DNA of 23,418 bases from positions 1 through 23,418 of IMG/VR virus record IMGVR_UViG_3300047352_000503; one strand, 5' to 3'. The position numbers were made by a program, and so were the translations under genes. Positions 7,077 through 14,511 of the stretch are shown here, piece by piece; within the stretch, counting starts at the first letter, position 1; each line of letters starts with the position of its first letter. The notes under the pieces are model-generated. The model did not search any database, was not told the DNA's origin, and worked only from the letters and a program-made list of their open reading frames with translations. Source of the DNA: a virus.

Positions 7077-7315
7077 TGTGTATTATTTAAATTTGTTGTT
7101 GGTATTTCTCTATCAAATGAATTAGGTATGGGTTGTCCAAATATTTGTGCTCCAGTTTGCATTTCTCTAGGAGTAAATGGTGAGGGAGGCATAGCAGGAC
7201 CCCTACTTGCTTGTCCTGGAATTGGCATAATTCCTTGTAAGTCAGCAGAAGGTAATGTTGTTCCCATAGGATCAACAGCTCCTAAATAACTAAATGCTGA
7301 TTCTTCTTTTTTCAT
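7073..7315 (-). CDS. Proline/glycine-rich hypothetical protein, 80 aa
   Basis: Start set at MKKEESAFSYLG (ATG 7315), directly after the upstream stop. An ATG 18 bases earlier lies within the previous gene. The protein is rich in P, G, M and Q (IMPIPGQASRGPAMPPSPFT) and probably disordered. There is no recognisable domain. Position among small virion-like genes suggests a structural or assembly accessory role, but nothing in the sequence fixes this. Confidence 0.6.
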   Translation of the reverse strand: MKKEESAFSYLGAVDPMGTTLPSADLQGIMPIPGQASRGPAMPPSPFTPREMQTGAQIFGQPIPNSFDREIPTTNLNNTQ

Positions 7316-7316
7316 A

Positions 7317-7763
7317 TTATCTATTTTTATCATTATTTACATTTTTTATTGCAGTTTGCAAAACAATATCAGTGTAAGTTTTACCCCTCATAATTGAATT
7401 TCTTTTTTCACTACTAGGAATATCTTCTTCACCAAGCATAATACGGTACATTCTACTTATTAGCTGTTTACACTTAAATGAAACTTTGTATATGTTATAC
7501 TTTTGAGTAGTTTGATTCCGACGTCTCCATACTTCAATCCAACTCTCTTTCAATAATCTGTTCCAGCGCTTATTATCCCAGCTGTAAGCGTACGTACCTA
7601 TCTTATAATCTTGTTTTGTAAATAATTTAGTGCAATCAAAATAAATTAAAAGCTCTAAATCAGCATCATTTAAATTGTTATTACGACAAGCCCATTTTCG
7701 AATTATTCTATAATGTTTTAGCAAGTTTATATCTCTTAATTCACTTGCTTTAAGCTTTTTCAT
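7317..7763 (-). CDS. Hypothetical basic protein, possibly winged-helix, 148 aa
   Basis: Basic, helix-rich and aromatic. Residues about 14-50 (LKHYRIIRKWACRNNNLNDA and following helix), then WNRLLKESWIEVWRRRNQTT (about 67-86), YNIYKVSFKCKQLISRMYRI and a charged tail. The order of helices followed by a short beta pair resembles winged helix-turn-helix DNA-binding proteins, so a regulator or replication/assembly DNA-binding role is possible. The match is by eye and weak. Its ATG overlaps the groES stop (ATGA), so it appears to be the last translationally coupled member of the chaperonin cassette. Confidence 0.6.
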   Translation of the reverse strand: MKKLKASELRDINLLKHYRIIRKWACRNNNLNDADLELLIYFDCTKLFTKQDYKIGTYAYSWDNKRWNRLLKESWIEVWRRRNQTTQKYNIYKVSFKCKQLISRMYRIMLGEEDIPSSEKRNSIMRGKTYTDIVLQTAIKNVNNDKNR

Positions 7764-8020
7764 AACACTACAACTATATCAGAAGATTTTATAACATGAT
7801 AAGCTGTTTTGTTTATTTCTATAATATGTCCGGCATGTTTATCAAAATATATTTTATCTTTTTGTTTTATGCCTTCAACTTCATCACCTACTGATATTAC
7901 TTCTGCTTCTATATATCTTACATCATCTTTATGAGCATCCGCTAAAAGCAATCCTCCTTCTGTTTTAGATATTTCTTTAGCTGTTTTATTTATTATTAAA
8001 TTTCTACCTATTGCCTTCAT
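7760..8020 (-). CDS. groES: Phage co-chaperonin GroES
   Basis: An 86-residue Cpn10 lid for the GroEL ring. MKAIGRNLIINKTAKEISKT opens the barrel. TEGGLLLADAHKDD is the mobile loop with the GG-[IL]-[IL]-L hydrophobic contact for GroEL. EAEVISVGDEV follows, then the DKIYFDKHAGHIIEINKTAY turn and a final SSDIVVVL in place of the usual E-x-DILAV. ATG at 8020 was preferred over a TTG one codon earlier. It overlaps the groEL end by 17 bases and the next gene by four, so translation is probably coupled. The order groEL then groES reverses the usual bacterial groES-groEL. Confidence 0.85.
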   Translation of the reverse strand: MKAIGRNLIINKTAKEISKTEGGLLLADAHKDDVRYIEAEVISVGDEVEGIKQKDKIYFDKHAGHIIEINKTAYHVIKSSDIVVVL

Positions 8021-9557
8021 CAACTCTTAAATTATTGATTACACAATCTGTAGATAATATTGTAGTTGCAACAGATACTGCATTTGATAATGCACTTTTT
8101 GTAACTAGCAGTGGATCTATAATACCACTTTTAATAAGATTACAACTTTTACCTGTTATTACATTAATACCAGTACCTTCACCTAAAAATGGTCCATATG
8201 TAATACCCGCATTACTTAATATTGTTTTATATGGATATTTAATTGCATTTATAAGTATTTTTTCAGATGTTGATGGATTTTTAATTGAATCAGCCGCATT
8301 ATGTAATGCTATACCTCCACCTGGAACAATACCTTCTTTTATTGCAGCTTTAGTTGCACATATTGCATCTTCAACCCTATCTGATTTTTCTTTTAATTCT
8401 ATATCTGAATTAGCACCTACTTTTACTATTGCTATTTTAGCTGATAAACGAGCTAAGCGCTTTTCTAATCTAATTATTTCTGCAGGAGGTTTATTTTTAT
8501 TTAAATCTTTTTTTATTTTTTTTATAGATTTTAAAACTTCTCCTGAAGGTTCAGAAACTTGAATTATAGTTTCTTCATCTGTTGTAATACTTTTTAAGCA
8601 TGTCCCTAAAAATTCTGGTTTAATAAAATCTAAATCATCACCTAAATCTTCATTAATTATTGTTGCTCCCGTTAACATAGCTAAATCAGTTAACATTTCT
8701 TTTTTAGTTATCCCATATGTAGGAGCATTTATAACATTAACTTTTATATTACCCTTTACTTTATTCATGGCTAAAGCGGCTATAACTGGTTGCTCAATAT
8801 CTGCTACTATTAATAAAGGTTTATTGTTTTTTATAACGTATTCTAATATACTTTGTATTTGTCTTACATTTTCTACTGGTGATTCAATTAATAAAACTTC
8901 CGGATTTTCTAATTCAGCTGTTCTATTTTCTTTACTTGTTATAAAATGAGAGTTTGTTAATCCCTTTTCATATTGAACACCATCTACAATTTCAATTTCT
9001 GTTTCTGCAAGTGATGACATTTCCATCATAACTACACCTGTTTCATCTACTGCTCTAAAAGCATCACCAATTATTTTACCAAGATCAGAATCATTATTAG
9101 TTGAAATAGTAGCTATTTGATCAATCATATTTCCTTTAACAGGAACTTTAATTTTATCTAAATATTTTAAAGTCTTTTTAAGAGCTAATTCAATCCCAAA
9201 TTTAACATCTCTTATACTTATACCTTTATGTATTTTAGAGGCTTCATGAAGTATTGCATGAGCTAATACGGTAGCTGTAGTAGTTCCATCCCCTGCTTCT
9301 TTTACTGTTTTACGAGCTGCTTCTTTTAAAAGTGTTGCTCCCATGTTTTCAACTGGATCTAACAGTATAATACTATCTGCTACAGTTACTCCATCTTTTG
9401 TAATAACAGGTTTACCTGATCCATCTTCCAGCATTACACACTTACCGCCAGCTCCTAATGTAGAGCTGACAGCATTAGTGAGTTTATTTATACCTTCAAA
9501 TACTTTTTCCCTAGCTTCATTTCCAAAGCTAAGGTTTTTGACGATTGCGTCTGACAT
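8004..9557 (-). CDS. groEL: Phage chaperonin GroEL (Cpn60)
   Basis: A 517-residue ATP-driven folding chamber. The equatorial ATP site is intact: TKDGVTVA (D55), AGDGTTTATVLA (D90, T92-T94) and VEDAICATKAAIKEG (D397), aligning with E. coli D52, D87 and D398. GIVPGGGIAL follows as expected. The apical domain contains ENPEVLLIESPVENVRQIQS and KPLLIVADIEQPVIAALAMN, and NAPTYGITKKEMLTDLAMLTG closes it. The protein is about 30 residues shorter than bacterial GroEL and lacks the Gly-Gly-Met C-terminal tail, ending TDCVINNLRVDEGNR. It probably folds phage structural proteins; the partner GroES is encoded next. Sequence departs clearly from cellular GroEL, so recent host capture is unlikely. Confidence 0.93.
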   Translation of the reverse strand: MSDAIVKNLSFGNEAREKVFEGINKLTNAVSSTLGAGGKCVMLEDGSGKPVITKDGVTVADSIILLDPVENMGATLLKEAARKTVKEAGDGTTTATVLAHAILHEASKIHKGISIRDVKFGIELALKKTLKYLDKIKVPVKGNMIDQIATISTNNDSDLGKIIGDAFRAVDETGVVMMEMSSLAETEIEIVDGVQYEKGLTNSHFITSKENRTAELENPEVLLIESPVENVRQIQSILEYVIKNNKPLLIVADIEQPVIAALAMNKVKGNIKVNVINAPTYGITKKEMLTDLAMLTGATIINEDLGDDLDFIKPEFLGTCLKSITTDEETIIQVSEPSGEVLKSIKKIKKDLNKNKPPAEIIRLEKRLARLSAKIAIVKVGANSDIELKEKSDRVEDAICATKAAIKEGIVPGGGIALHNAADSIKNPSTSEKILINAIKYPYKTILSNAGITYGPFLGEGTGINVITGKSCNLIKSGIIDPLLVTKSALSNAVSVATTILSTDCVINNLRVDEGNR

Positions 9558-9584
9558 AATTTAATTAGATTTGATTAGTAATAT

Positions 9585-9875
9585 TTATTTGAAAGTTTTT
9601 ACAACTTTAGGTCCTTCAAGATAACCAATTTTCTTTTTGTAATATTCAATTGAAGCATCAATAGCAGCCTCAGCTCCTTCTAATGTTTCTCTTCTAGTTA
9701 CATCATTCCAATCAGTATCTATTTTAAGATCTTGATATTCAGTTTGAAAAAATCCGTTTGGTAATTGGGTTATACGCCAATTTTCTTTATCAGCGATGTG
9801 CTTCCAAAGGTTTTTGGTTTCTTCTGAAATTTGTGGTTGACTATTCCACGTACTAGTCCGGTAATATAGTGTCAT
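9585..9875 (-). CDS. Hypothetical protein heading the chaperonin cassette, 96 aa
   Basis: A soluble 96-residue protein beginning MTLYYRTSTWNSQPQ. Aromatic- and charge-rich, with NLWKHIADKENWRITQLPNG and NDVTRRETLEGAEAAIDASI. The second half is probably a helix (EGAEAAIDASIEYYKKKI) followed by GPKVVKTFK. There is no catalytic motif or membrane segment. It is the first gene after a 103-base gap that holds an inverted repeat, and it is followed by groEL after 27 bases. It could be a tail component or a chaperonin client; no family function is known to me. Confidence 0.65.
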   Translation of the reverse strand: MTLYYRTSTWNSQPQISEETKNLWKHIADKENWRITQLPNGFFQTEYQDLKIDTDWNDVTRRETLEGAEAAIDASIEYYKKKIGYLEGPKVVKTFK

Positions 9876-9892
9876 TTTGGTATTGGTTTTTT

Positions 9893-9928
9893 AGCTTACA
9901 CAAATTATTATAATGCCAAAGGTAAGCT
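9893..9928 (-). promoter_or_regulatory. Inverted repeat around a TATAAT in the gap before the chaperonin cassette
   Basis: In the longest gap inside the late unit (9876-9978) a perfect 7-bp inverted repeat, AGCTTAC...GTAAGCT, spans 22 bases. Read on the minus strand the interval contains CATTATAATAATTTGTG, so a -10-like TATAAT sits between the arms, about 20 to 40 bases before the 96-aa gene. It could be an operator or a leader hairpin giving the cassette separate control. No good -35 hexamer is visible. It is not the CIRCE element of bacterial gro operons. Confidence 0.35.
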
Positions 9929-9978
9929 TTCTTTAGCATATTGGTTTATAATATATTATTACTTGTTTTTTTTATTTT

Positions 9979-10917
9979 TTAATAGTATAAAATAATAGAA
10001 CCATCTGAGCCTACATAATTAGCACTAGAGTACCCTGCAGCCCCAAGACCATATCCGTGAGCAACTCCATTATTGGGGCCAGCGCTGGGACCATACCCGT
10101 TAGAAGTTGCTCTTCCACCTGCTCCAAATCCATTTATCCCAGGGCCAGGCATTGATGTTGCAGAAACATAAGAACCTCCATTAGCTGTACCTTCTGTGCC
10201 GGCTCCATTAGTTCCATCAGCAGTAGTTAATGTTAAACCTCCTGAAATTGAAGACTCACCTCCATCCTGATAGCCGGTACCCCCATAAGTTGTAGCTTTT
10301 CCTCCATAGCCAATTGCTAATGTTAAGTCTGTTGCAGCGGTAGTTATAGTTGCCATTCCTGATAAAACGCTTCCACCTATTCCACCTCTTGCACCATTAG
10401 CATAAACATAACCAGAAGATCCTCCCCCTACCATAAAATACCCAATTTGAGAATTGTCTGCTAATCCTAAATCACTTGCAGGATTTACCGTAGCTGTATC
10501 CATTTCTACCCAAGTAATCGGAGCACCTCCATTAATTCCTACACCAACATTAGGAGTTACATTGTACATAATTGCACCTGCTCCTATGGTTGTTGCACCT
10601 TGAATTGCACTACCTAAAGTGAAAACTTGAGTAACACCTGTATTGCTATCAGTAACTGAAACTTTAGTACCTGTTAAAAATGCTCTTGCAGCACCCCACA
10701 TAGGAAAACTAGATGCCCAATTTGTAATATCAATATAAGTGCTATTTGGTTGAATATAGCCATTTATTGCTGCTGTTGCTCCTGCATTAAAAATTTTAAA
10801 ATCAGTCCAAGAAGTAGGTGCTCTCATAGAACTGTATATTTTTTGTTTAGTAAAACTTCCGCCTCCTGTAGCTGCTCCTCCGGTAGTTAGTTCTGTTGCT
10901 CCTAAATATATTGCCAT
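9979..10917 (-). CDS. Glycine-rich tail/adhesin protein, 312 aa
   Basis: Begins MAIYLGATELTTGG, the YLG-type N-terminus also seen in the 31-aa peptide at 21111-21206. A beta-rich central part (about 30-160) precedes a glycine-rich domain (about 163-300: FMVGGGSSGYVYANGARGGI and similar), ending GSDGSIILYY. That ending corresponds to the GSGIVILRYP close of the two glycine-rich paralogues upstream in the operon. Such glycine-rich domains in tail adhesins are thought to form polyglycine-helix bundles whose loops bind the host receptor. Probably a tail-tip or fibre-tip receptor-binding protein. Confidence 0.7.
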   Translation of the reverse strand: MAIYLGATELTTGGAATGGGSFTKQKIYSSMRAPTSWTDFKIFNAGATAAINGYIQPNSTYIDITNWASSFPMWGAARAFLTGTKVSVTDSNTGVTQVFTLGSAIQGATTIGAGAIMYNVTPNVGVGINGGAPITWVEMDTATVNPASDLGLADNSQIGYFMVGGGSSGYVYANGARGGIGGSVLSGMATITTAATDLTLAIGYGGKATTYGGTGYQDGGESSISGGLTLTTADGTNGAGTEGTANGGSYVSATSMPGPGINGFGAGGRATSNGYGPSAGPNNGVAHGYGLGAAGYSSANYVGSDGSIILYY

Positions 10918-10927
10918 TTCTTATATT

Positions 10928-11053
10928 TTATGTTGTTATATATATTGTGCTTGCATCATAAGACCCTAGTGCGTCATATGCCGCTTGTGTTAATGTTATT
11001 GTTTTTATGATTGATGAATCTACATTTGTTGATTCTACTAATGTTCCTGCCAT
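10928..11053 (-). CDS. Short tail peptide with LTQAAYDALG motif, 41 aa
   Basis: ATG at 11053, stop TAA at 10928. The core ITLTQAAYDALGSYDASTIY matches a motif in the 807-aa fibre (VSLTSAEYTAIGTKDPNTLY, about 267-286), a small module common in phage tail and fibre proteins (LT..EYDALGTYDPNTLYI). Here the module stands alone as a mini-gene between two glycine-rich adhesins, ten bases before the next start. It may be a detached docking module or a remnant of a larger fibre protein. Confidence 0.65.
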   Translation of the reverse strand: MAGTLVESTNVDSSIIKTITLTQAAYDALGSYDASTIYITT

Positions 11054-11064
11054 TTTATTGTTTT

Positions 11065-12309
11065 TTAACTAAATGTTATTGTTCCTGTTCCTGAAGTAAA
11101 TGTAGTATATTTATCTGTTCCACCACTAACTGTTCCGTTTAAAACTCCTGTGCCTAAACCAGTTCCTACTGTTATTGAGTGAGCGGAAGGATAACGTAGT
11201 ATAACTATTCCTGATCCTCCTGATGGTATAGTTGCGCCAAATGCACCTCCACCAGCTCCCCCGCCGGTATTAGGAGTTCCATTATTTAAAGCTCCAGCAC
11301 CAGGTCCACCATAATATAGTCCAGTGCCTCCACCACCAGAACCTCCAGTTCCAGGTGTTCCAGCACTACCGCTATTTTGACTACCACCACCACCACCACC
11401 TGCATAAAATACAGCAGTTCCTGTTATAGAATTAGAAGCACCAACACCACCGTTACCAGCAACACCAGCACCTGCACTTGCAGCTGAAGCACCAACACCA
11501 CCTGCACCACCACCTCCACCGCCTGTGTAATCTGGATTAGATGTGCCTCCAGCACCTCCAGAATTACCTTGAGATGGGGTTGTAGAAGGTGTATTACCAG
11601 CACCTCCACCTGTTGGCGAATTAAAGCTTCCTCCACCACCAGAGCCACCAGAGTTAGGAAGACTACCTCCACCTTCACCTCTTCCGCCGCCACCGCCAGC
11701 GCTGGTTATTGTATTAAAAACAGAATTATCTCCATTAGACCCGTTTGTGCTAGTGCCTACTCCACCAGCCCCTCCACCACCAACTGTTACTAGATAGTTA
11801 GTTGCGGAATTTATAGCAACAGCTGTGCCTCCATAATTAGTTCTGTATCCACCAGCTCCTCCAGCGCCTCCGCCAGAACCATCACCGCCACCGCCACCGC
11901 CTGCTACAACTAAATAATATGCAGAAATAGTACTAGGTGAATTTACTAATGCATTAGTGCCATCGTTAGCAGCATATTCAGCTAACCAACCTTGAGCTGT
12001 CCCAGAATATATAATACTTACAGCACCTCTTTGATAGTCTATTTTAACATCATTTGCAGATCCATTTATATTAGCTTGAGCTGTTATTTTTATATTATTA
12101 GTTTGTGCGGTACCTGCATAATCGACTATACTTACTATGTCTCCAACAGCAGGGGATGGAGGCATTGTTACAATTATTTCATTAGAAGTTGTATTAACAA
12201 AATAGCCTTGTGATGCTACAGATTGAAAATTACCTGTTTTAACAGTTGCTTGCCAGTCTATACCTAAACCTCCTTGTATAAGTTCTTTTGTTACTTTTGT
12301 TAATGCCAT
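11065..12309 (-). CDS. Glycine-rich tail adhesin A, 414 aa
   Basis: Residues 1-125 form an N-terminal module with DWQATVKTGNFQSVASQGYF, VTMPPSPAVGDIVSIVDYAG and a closing AVSIIYSGTAQGWL. Residues 130-370 are a glycine-rich domain starting YYLVVAGGGGGGDGSGGGAG and ending SGIVILRYP. A short beta-rich C-terminus ends GTGTITFS. The VVAGGGGGG...ILRYP framework is widely seen in phage receptor-binding tips, where polyglycine helices display variable loops. The upstream neighbour is a clear paralogue with one base between the genes, so the pair arose by tandem duplication. Probably surface recognition. Confidence 0.75.
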   Translation of the reverse strand: MALTKVTKELIQGGLGIDWQATVKTGNFQSVASQGYFVNTTSNEIIVTMPPSPAVGDIVSIVDYAGTAQTNNIKITAQANINGSANDVKIDYQRGAVSIIYSGTAQGWLAEYAANDGTNALVNSPSTISAYYLVVAGGGGGGDGSGGGAGGAGGYRTNYGGTAVAINSATNYLVTVGGGGAGGVGTSTNGSNGDNSVFNTITSAGGGGGRGEGGGSLPNSGGSGGGGSFNSPTGGGAGNTPSTTPSQGNSGGAGGTSNPDYTGGGGGGAGGVGASAASAGAGVAGNGGVGASNSITGTAVFYAGGGGGGSQNSGSAGTPGTGGSGGGGTGLYYGGPGAGALNNGTPNTGGGAGGGAFGATIPSGGSGIVILRYPSAHSITVGTGLGTGVLNGTVSGGTDKYTTFTSGTGTITFS

Positions 12310-12310
12310 G

Positions 12311-13486
12311 TTAATGTGTATAAGTACCGTCCCCGGTAAATTTTAAAATTGTTACTCCCGAAACTGTTGATTGATCAACTGTTACTGTACCTGTTGTAGT
12401 TCCTGAATAATTAGCAGTTGGCATTCTTAAAACAACAATACCCGAACCTCCTGCAGCTGCATAAGATCCACCCCTTCCTGCTCCATCTCCCCCATCTCCT
12501 GTATTGGGAGCCCCTGGAGTTGCACCTCCTACTGGTAAATCAGGGTATCTAGGTGTTCCGTTACCACCTACAGCATAAGTTATTGAAGTTCCTGTAATAG
12601 AAACAGGTAAACCAGGGCCTGCACCAAACCAGACATATTTATTAGGTGTAACTGTTTGACCTGCACCACCAGCGCCGCCGCCGCCGCCACCACCATCATC
12701 ATAAGGATTAGAGCTTCCTGTGAGACCATTTGCTCCAGCATAACCTTGAGTGACTGGAGAAGTTACAGCTGCACCTCCACTTCCAAATGGAGTTGCACCA
12801 CCACCAGATCCGCCATCAGCACCATTATTTCCAACACCTTGACCCCCTGCGCGACCGCCACCTGTTGATATTACTGAAATACTTCCACCTACTATAGATG
12901 AATTAGTACCCGAAGTTTGAGCACCTCCACCGGGTCCTACTGTTATTGTATATGTTGTTCCTGGTGATAAAGCAATTTTAGATTCATTAGATGTTCCTCC
13001 CCCAGAAGATGTTCCAAATGAAGTTCTTAATCCACCGGCACCACCACCACCACCACCATTGTCTTGGCCACCTCCAGCACCTCCAGCAACAACTAAAAAA
13101 TCAACTTCACTTGTATTAGGATTTAATGCTGATGTGCCTTCATTAGCAGCAGCTGAAACTACCCAGCCTTGAGTTACATCAGAATATGAAATACGTATAG
13201 CTCCTCTAGTATAATTTACTACTTTTGCTGCACTGGCACCTTCTATATTATTAGAGCTAGTTAAAATAATTTTATTAGTAGAAGCAGTTCCTGCATAATC
13301 TATAATGCCTATTGAATCGCCTACAATTGGTGAAGATGGCATTGTAACAGTAATACTGCCACTTGTAGTATTAACAAAATAACCATTACCAGTGACTGCT
13401 GTAAAGCTTGATGTTTCTACAGAACTTTGCCAATCAAGACCAAGTTCTCCGTCAATCATAACTGGGGGTATTTGTGTTAATGCCAT
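12311..13486 (-). CDS. Glycine-rich tail adhesin B (paralogue of A), 391 aa
   Basis: Same architecture as its downstream neighbour: MALTQIPPVMIDGELGLDWQ, a beta module with GYFVNTTSGSITVTMPSSP and GAIRISYSDVTQGWVV, then a glycine-rich domain from FLVVAGGAGGGQDNGGGGGG to GSGIVVLRMPTAN, and a C-terminal TILKFTGDGTYTH. The N-terminal modules of A and B align almost throughout, while the glycine-rich loops differ, which suggests duplication with diversification of host-binding surfaces. Located between the 332-aa fibre protein and adhesin A. Confidence 0.75.
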   Translation of the reverse strand: MALTQIPPVMIDGELGLDWQSSVETSSFTAVTGNGYFVNTTSGSITVTMPSSPIVGDSIGIIDYAGTASTNKIILTSSNNIEGASAAKVVNYTRGAIRISYSDVTQGWVVSAAANEGTSALNPNTSEVDFLVVAGGAGGGQDNGGGGGGAGGLRTSFGTSSGGGTSNESKIALSPGTTYTITVGPGGGAQTSGTNSSIVGGSISVISTGGGRAGGQGVGNNGADGGSGGGATPFGSGGAAVTSPVTQGYAGANGLTGSSNPYDDGGGGGGGAGGAGQTVTPNKYVWFGAGPGLPVSITGTSITYAVGGNGTPRYPDLPVGGATPGAPNTGDGGDGAGRGGSYAAAGGSGIVVLRMPTANYSGTTTGTVTVDQSTVSGVTILKFTGDGTYTH

Positions 13487-13492
13487 TAGTTA

Positions 13493-14491
13493 TTATGAAT
13501 GAAATATTTGTACATACCCTTTCTGATTTTGCGAACCTGGTCTAGTTGAGCCACTTCTAGAAAATCCCAAAAATCCTTCTGTAGAAGTGTTGAGATTGGG
13601 AAAACTATTTTGAATAGTTGAAGTATTATTTCCAGACCTTGCCTGTTTAACTATTGAATCCGCTAGTTTAATTGTAACCGATCCGCCTGTTTGTGCAAAA
13701 GTTCCAGAGTTTTGTTGTGGAAATGTTGCTTGAACCGAACTTGTAGTTGGTGCCGATACTGTAACTGTCCCCATAGGAAGAAAAGCTCCTACACTATTGT
13801 GAAAAGCTTTGTATGGTGCTGAAATTGTTCCATTAAAAGGAGAAAATCCACCGCCTGGAAATGTAATAGTAAACGCAGAACCCGCAGTACCGTTCGCTAT
13901 ATTATTAGGTGTTATTGTTGGAGTTATTGCATTCCCTGAAGCATCTGTAAATCCCGATACCGTTGGTGAGCCTGTAAATGTATATTGAGAACTCGCACTT
14001 AAAAACCTCAAATCTGACGGAAAAGTAATTGAACTTACTAGAGCAAATTTTGTTCCGCTAATTGTAACAGTATCTGGAACTTGGGCATATGTTACAGTTT
14101 GATTTGGCAAATTTCCTGTTCCGCCTGCAAAACTTACAGCCAATGAGACTGGGTCTGCCGGAGCTAAAGTAATTCCCGAAGGTTCATTTGGGTTTCCAAC
14201 TTGTACTGTAATTTCTGGAACTCCTGCAGTTGCCCAAGAAGAAGCCGGATCGTAATCTGCAGTTGATAACGGATAAAGTTCGCTTATAACTTCTCCACTT
14301 TGATTTGCTGAATCGTGTCCACCTCCTACCATTAATAAACCAACTTCTGCGTGTCCTTCATCGGCAATTTCGTTTTTTACGTTTGTTGGTACAATCCATT
14401 TATAAACTCCTGCTGTGTCAAATATTGATGTTTCTGGTATTGCACCTCCTCCTGCTGCTGCTGCTGGAAAAAAATCTGTAAAATCACTCAT
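13493..14491 (-). CDS. Fibre-like structural protein, 332 aa
   Basis: Begins MSDFTDFFPAAAAGGGAIPE followed by TAGVYKWIVPTNVKNEIADE, a start typical of glycine-rich phage tip proteins. The expected long glycine tract is reduced to LLMVGGGHDSANQ. The body (about 95-290) is beta-rich with Ig-like/IPT-like segments such as DTVTISGTKFALVSSITFPS and GTVTVSAPTTSSVQATFPQQ. The C-terminus is polar (GFLGFSRSGSTRPGSQNQKG). Cysteine-free. It sits between the giant fibre and the adhesin pair, so it is probably part of the same receptor-binding complex. Confidence 0.65.
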   Translation of the reverse strand: MSDFTDFFPAAAAGGGAIPETSIFDTAGVYKWIVPTNVKNEIADEGHAEVGLLMVGGGHDSANQSGEVISELYPLSTADYDPASSWATAGVPEITVQVGNPNEPSGITLAPADPVSLAVSFAGGTGNLPNQTVTYAQVPDTVTISGTKFALVSSITFPSDLRFLSASSQYTFTGSPTVSGFTDASGNAITPTITPNNIANGTAGSAFTITFPGGGFSPFNGTISAPYKAFHNSVGAFLPMGTVTVSAPTTSSVQATFPQQNSGTFAQTGGSVTIKLADSIVKQARSGNNTSTIQNSFPNLNTSTEGFLGFSRSGSTRPGSQNQKGYVQIFHS

Positions 14492-14511
14492 AATTTATTT
14501 TATTTATTTTA

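Noticed and set aside
9893-9928. CIRCE heat-shock operator before groEL
   Set aside because: The arms AGCTTAC/GTAAGCT and the 22-base spacer do not match TTAGCACTC-N9-GAGTGCTAA.
11569-11793. Plus-strand ORFs inside the adhesin and fibre genes (also at 12656, 16622, 18134, 20773 and elsewhere)
   Set aside because: They are complements of Gly/Thr/Ser-rich codons. No start signals or recognisable products.
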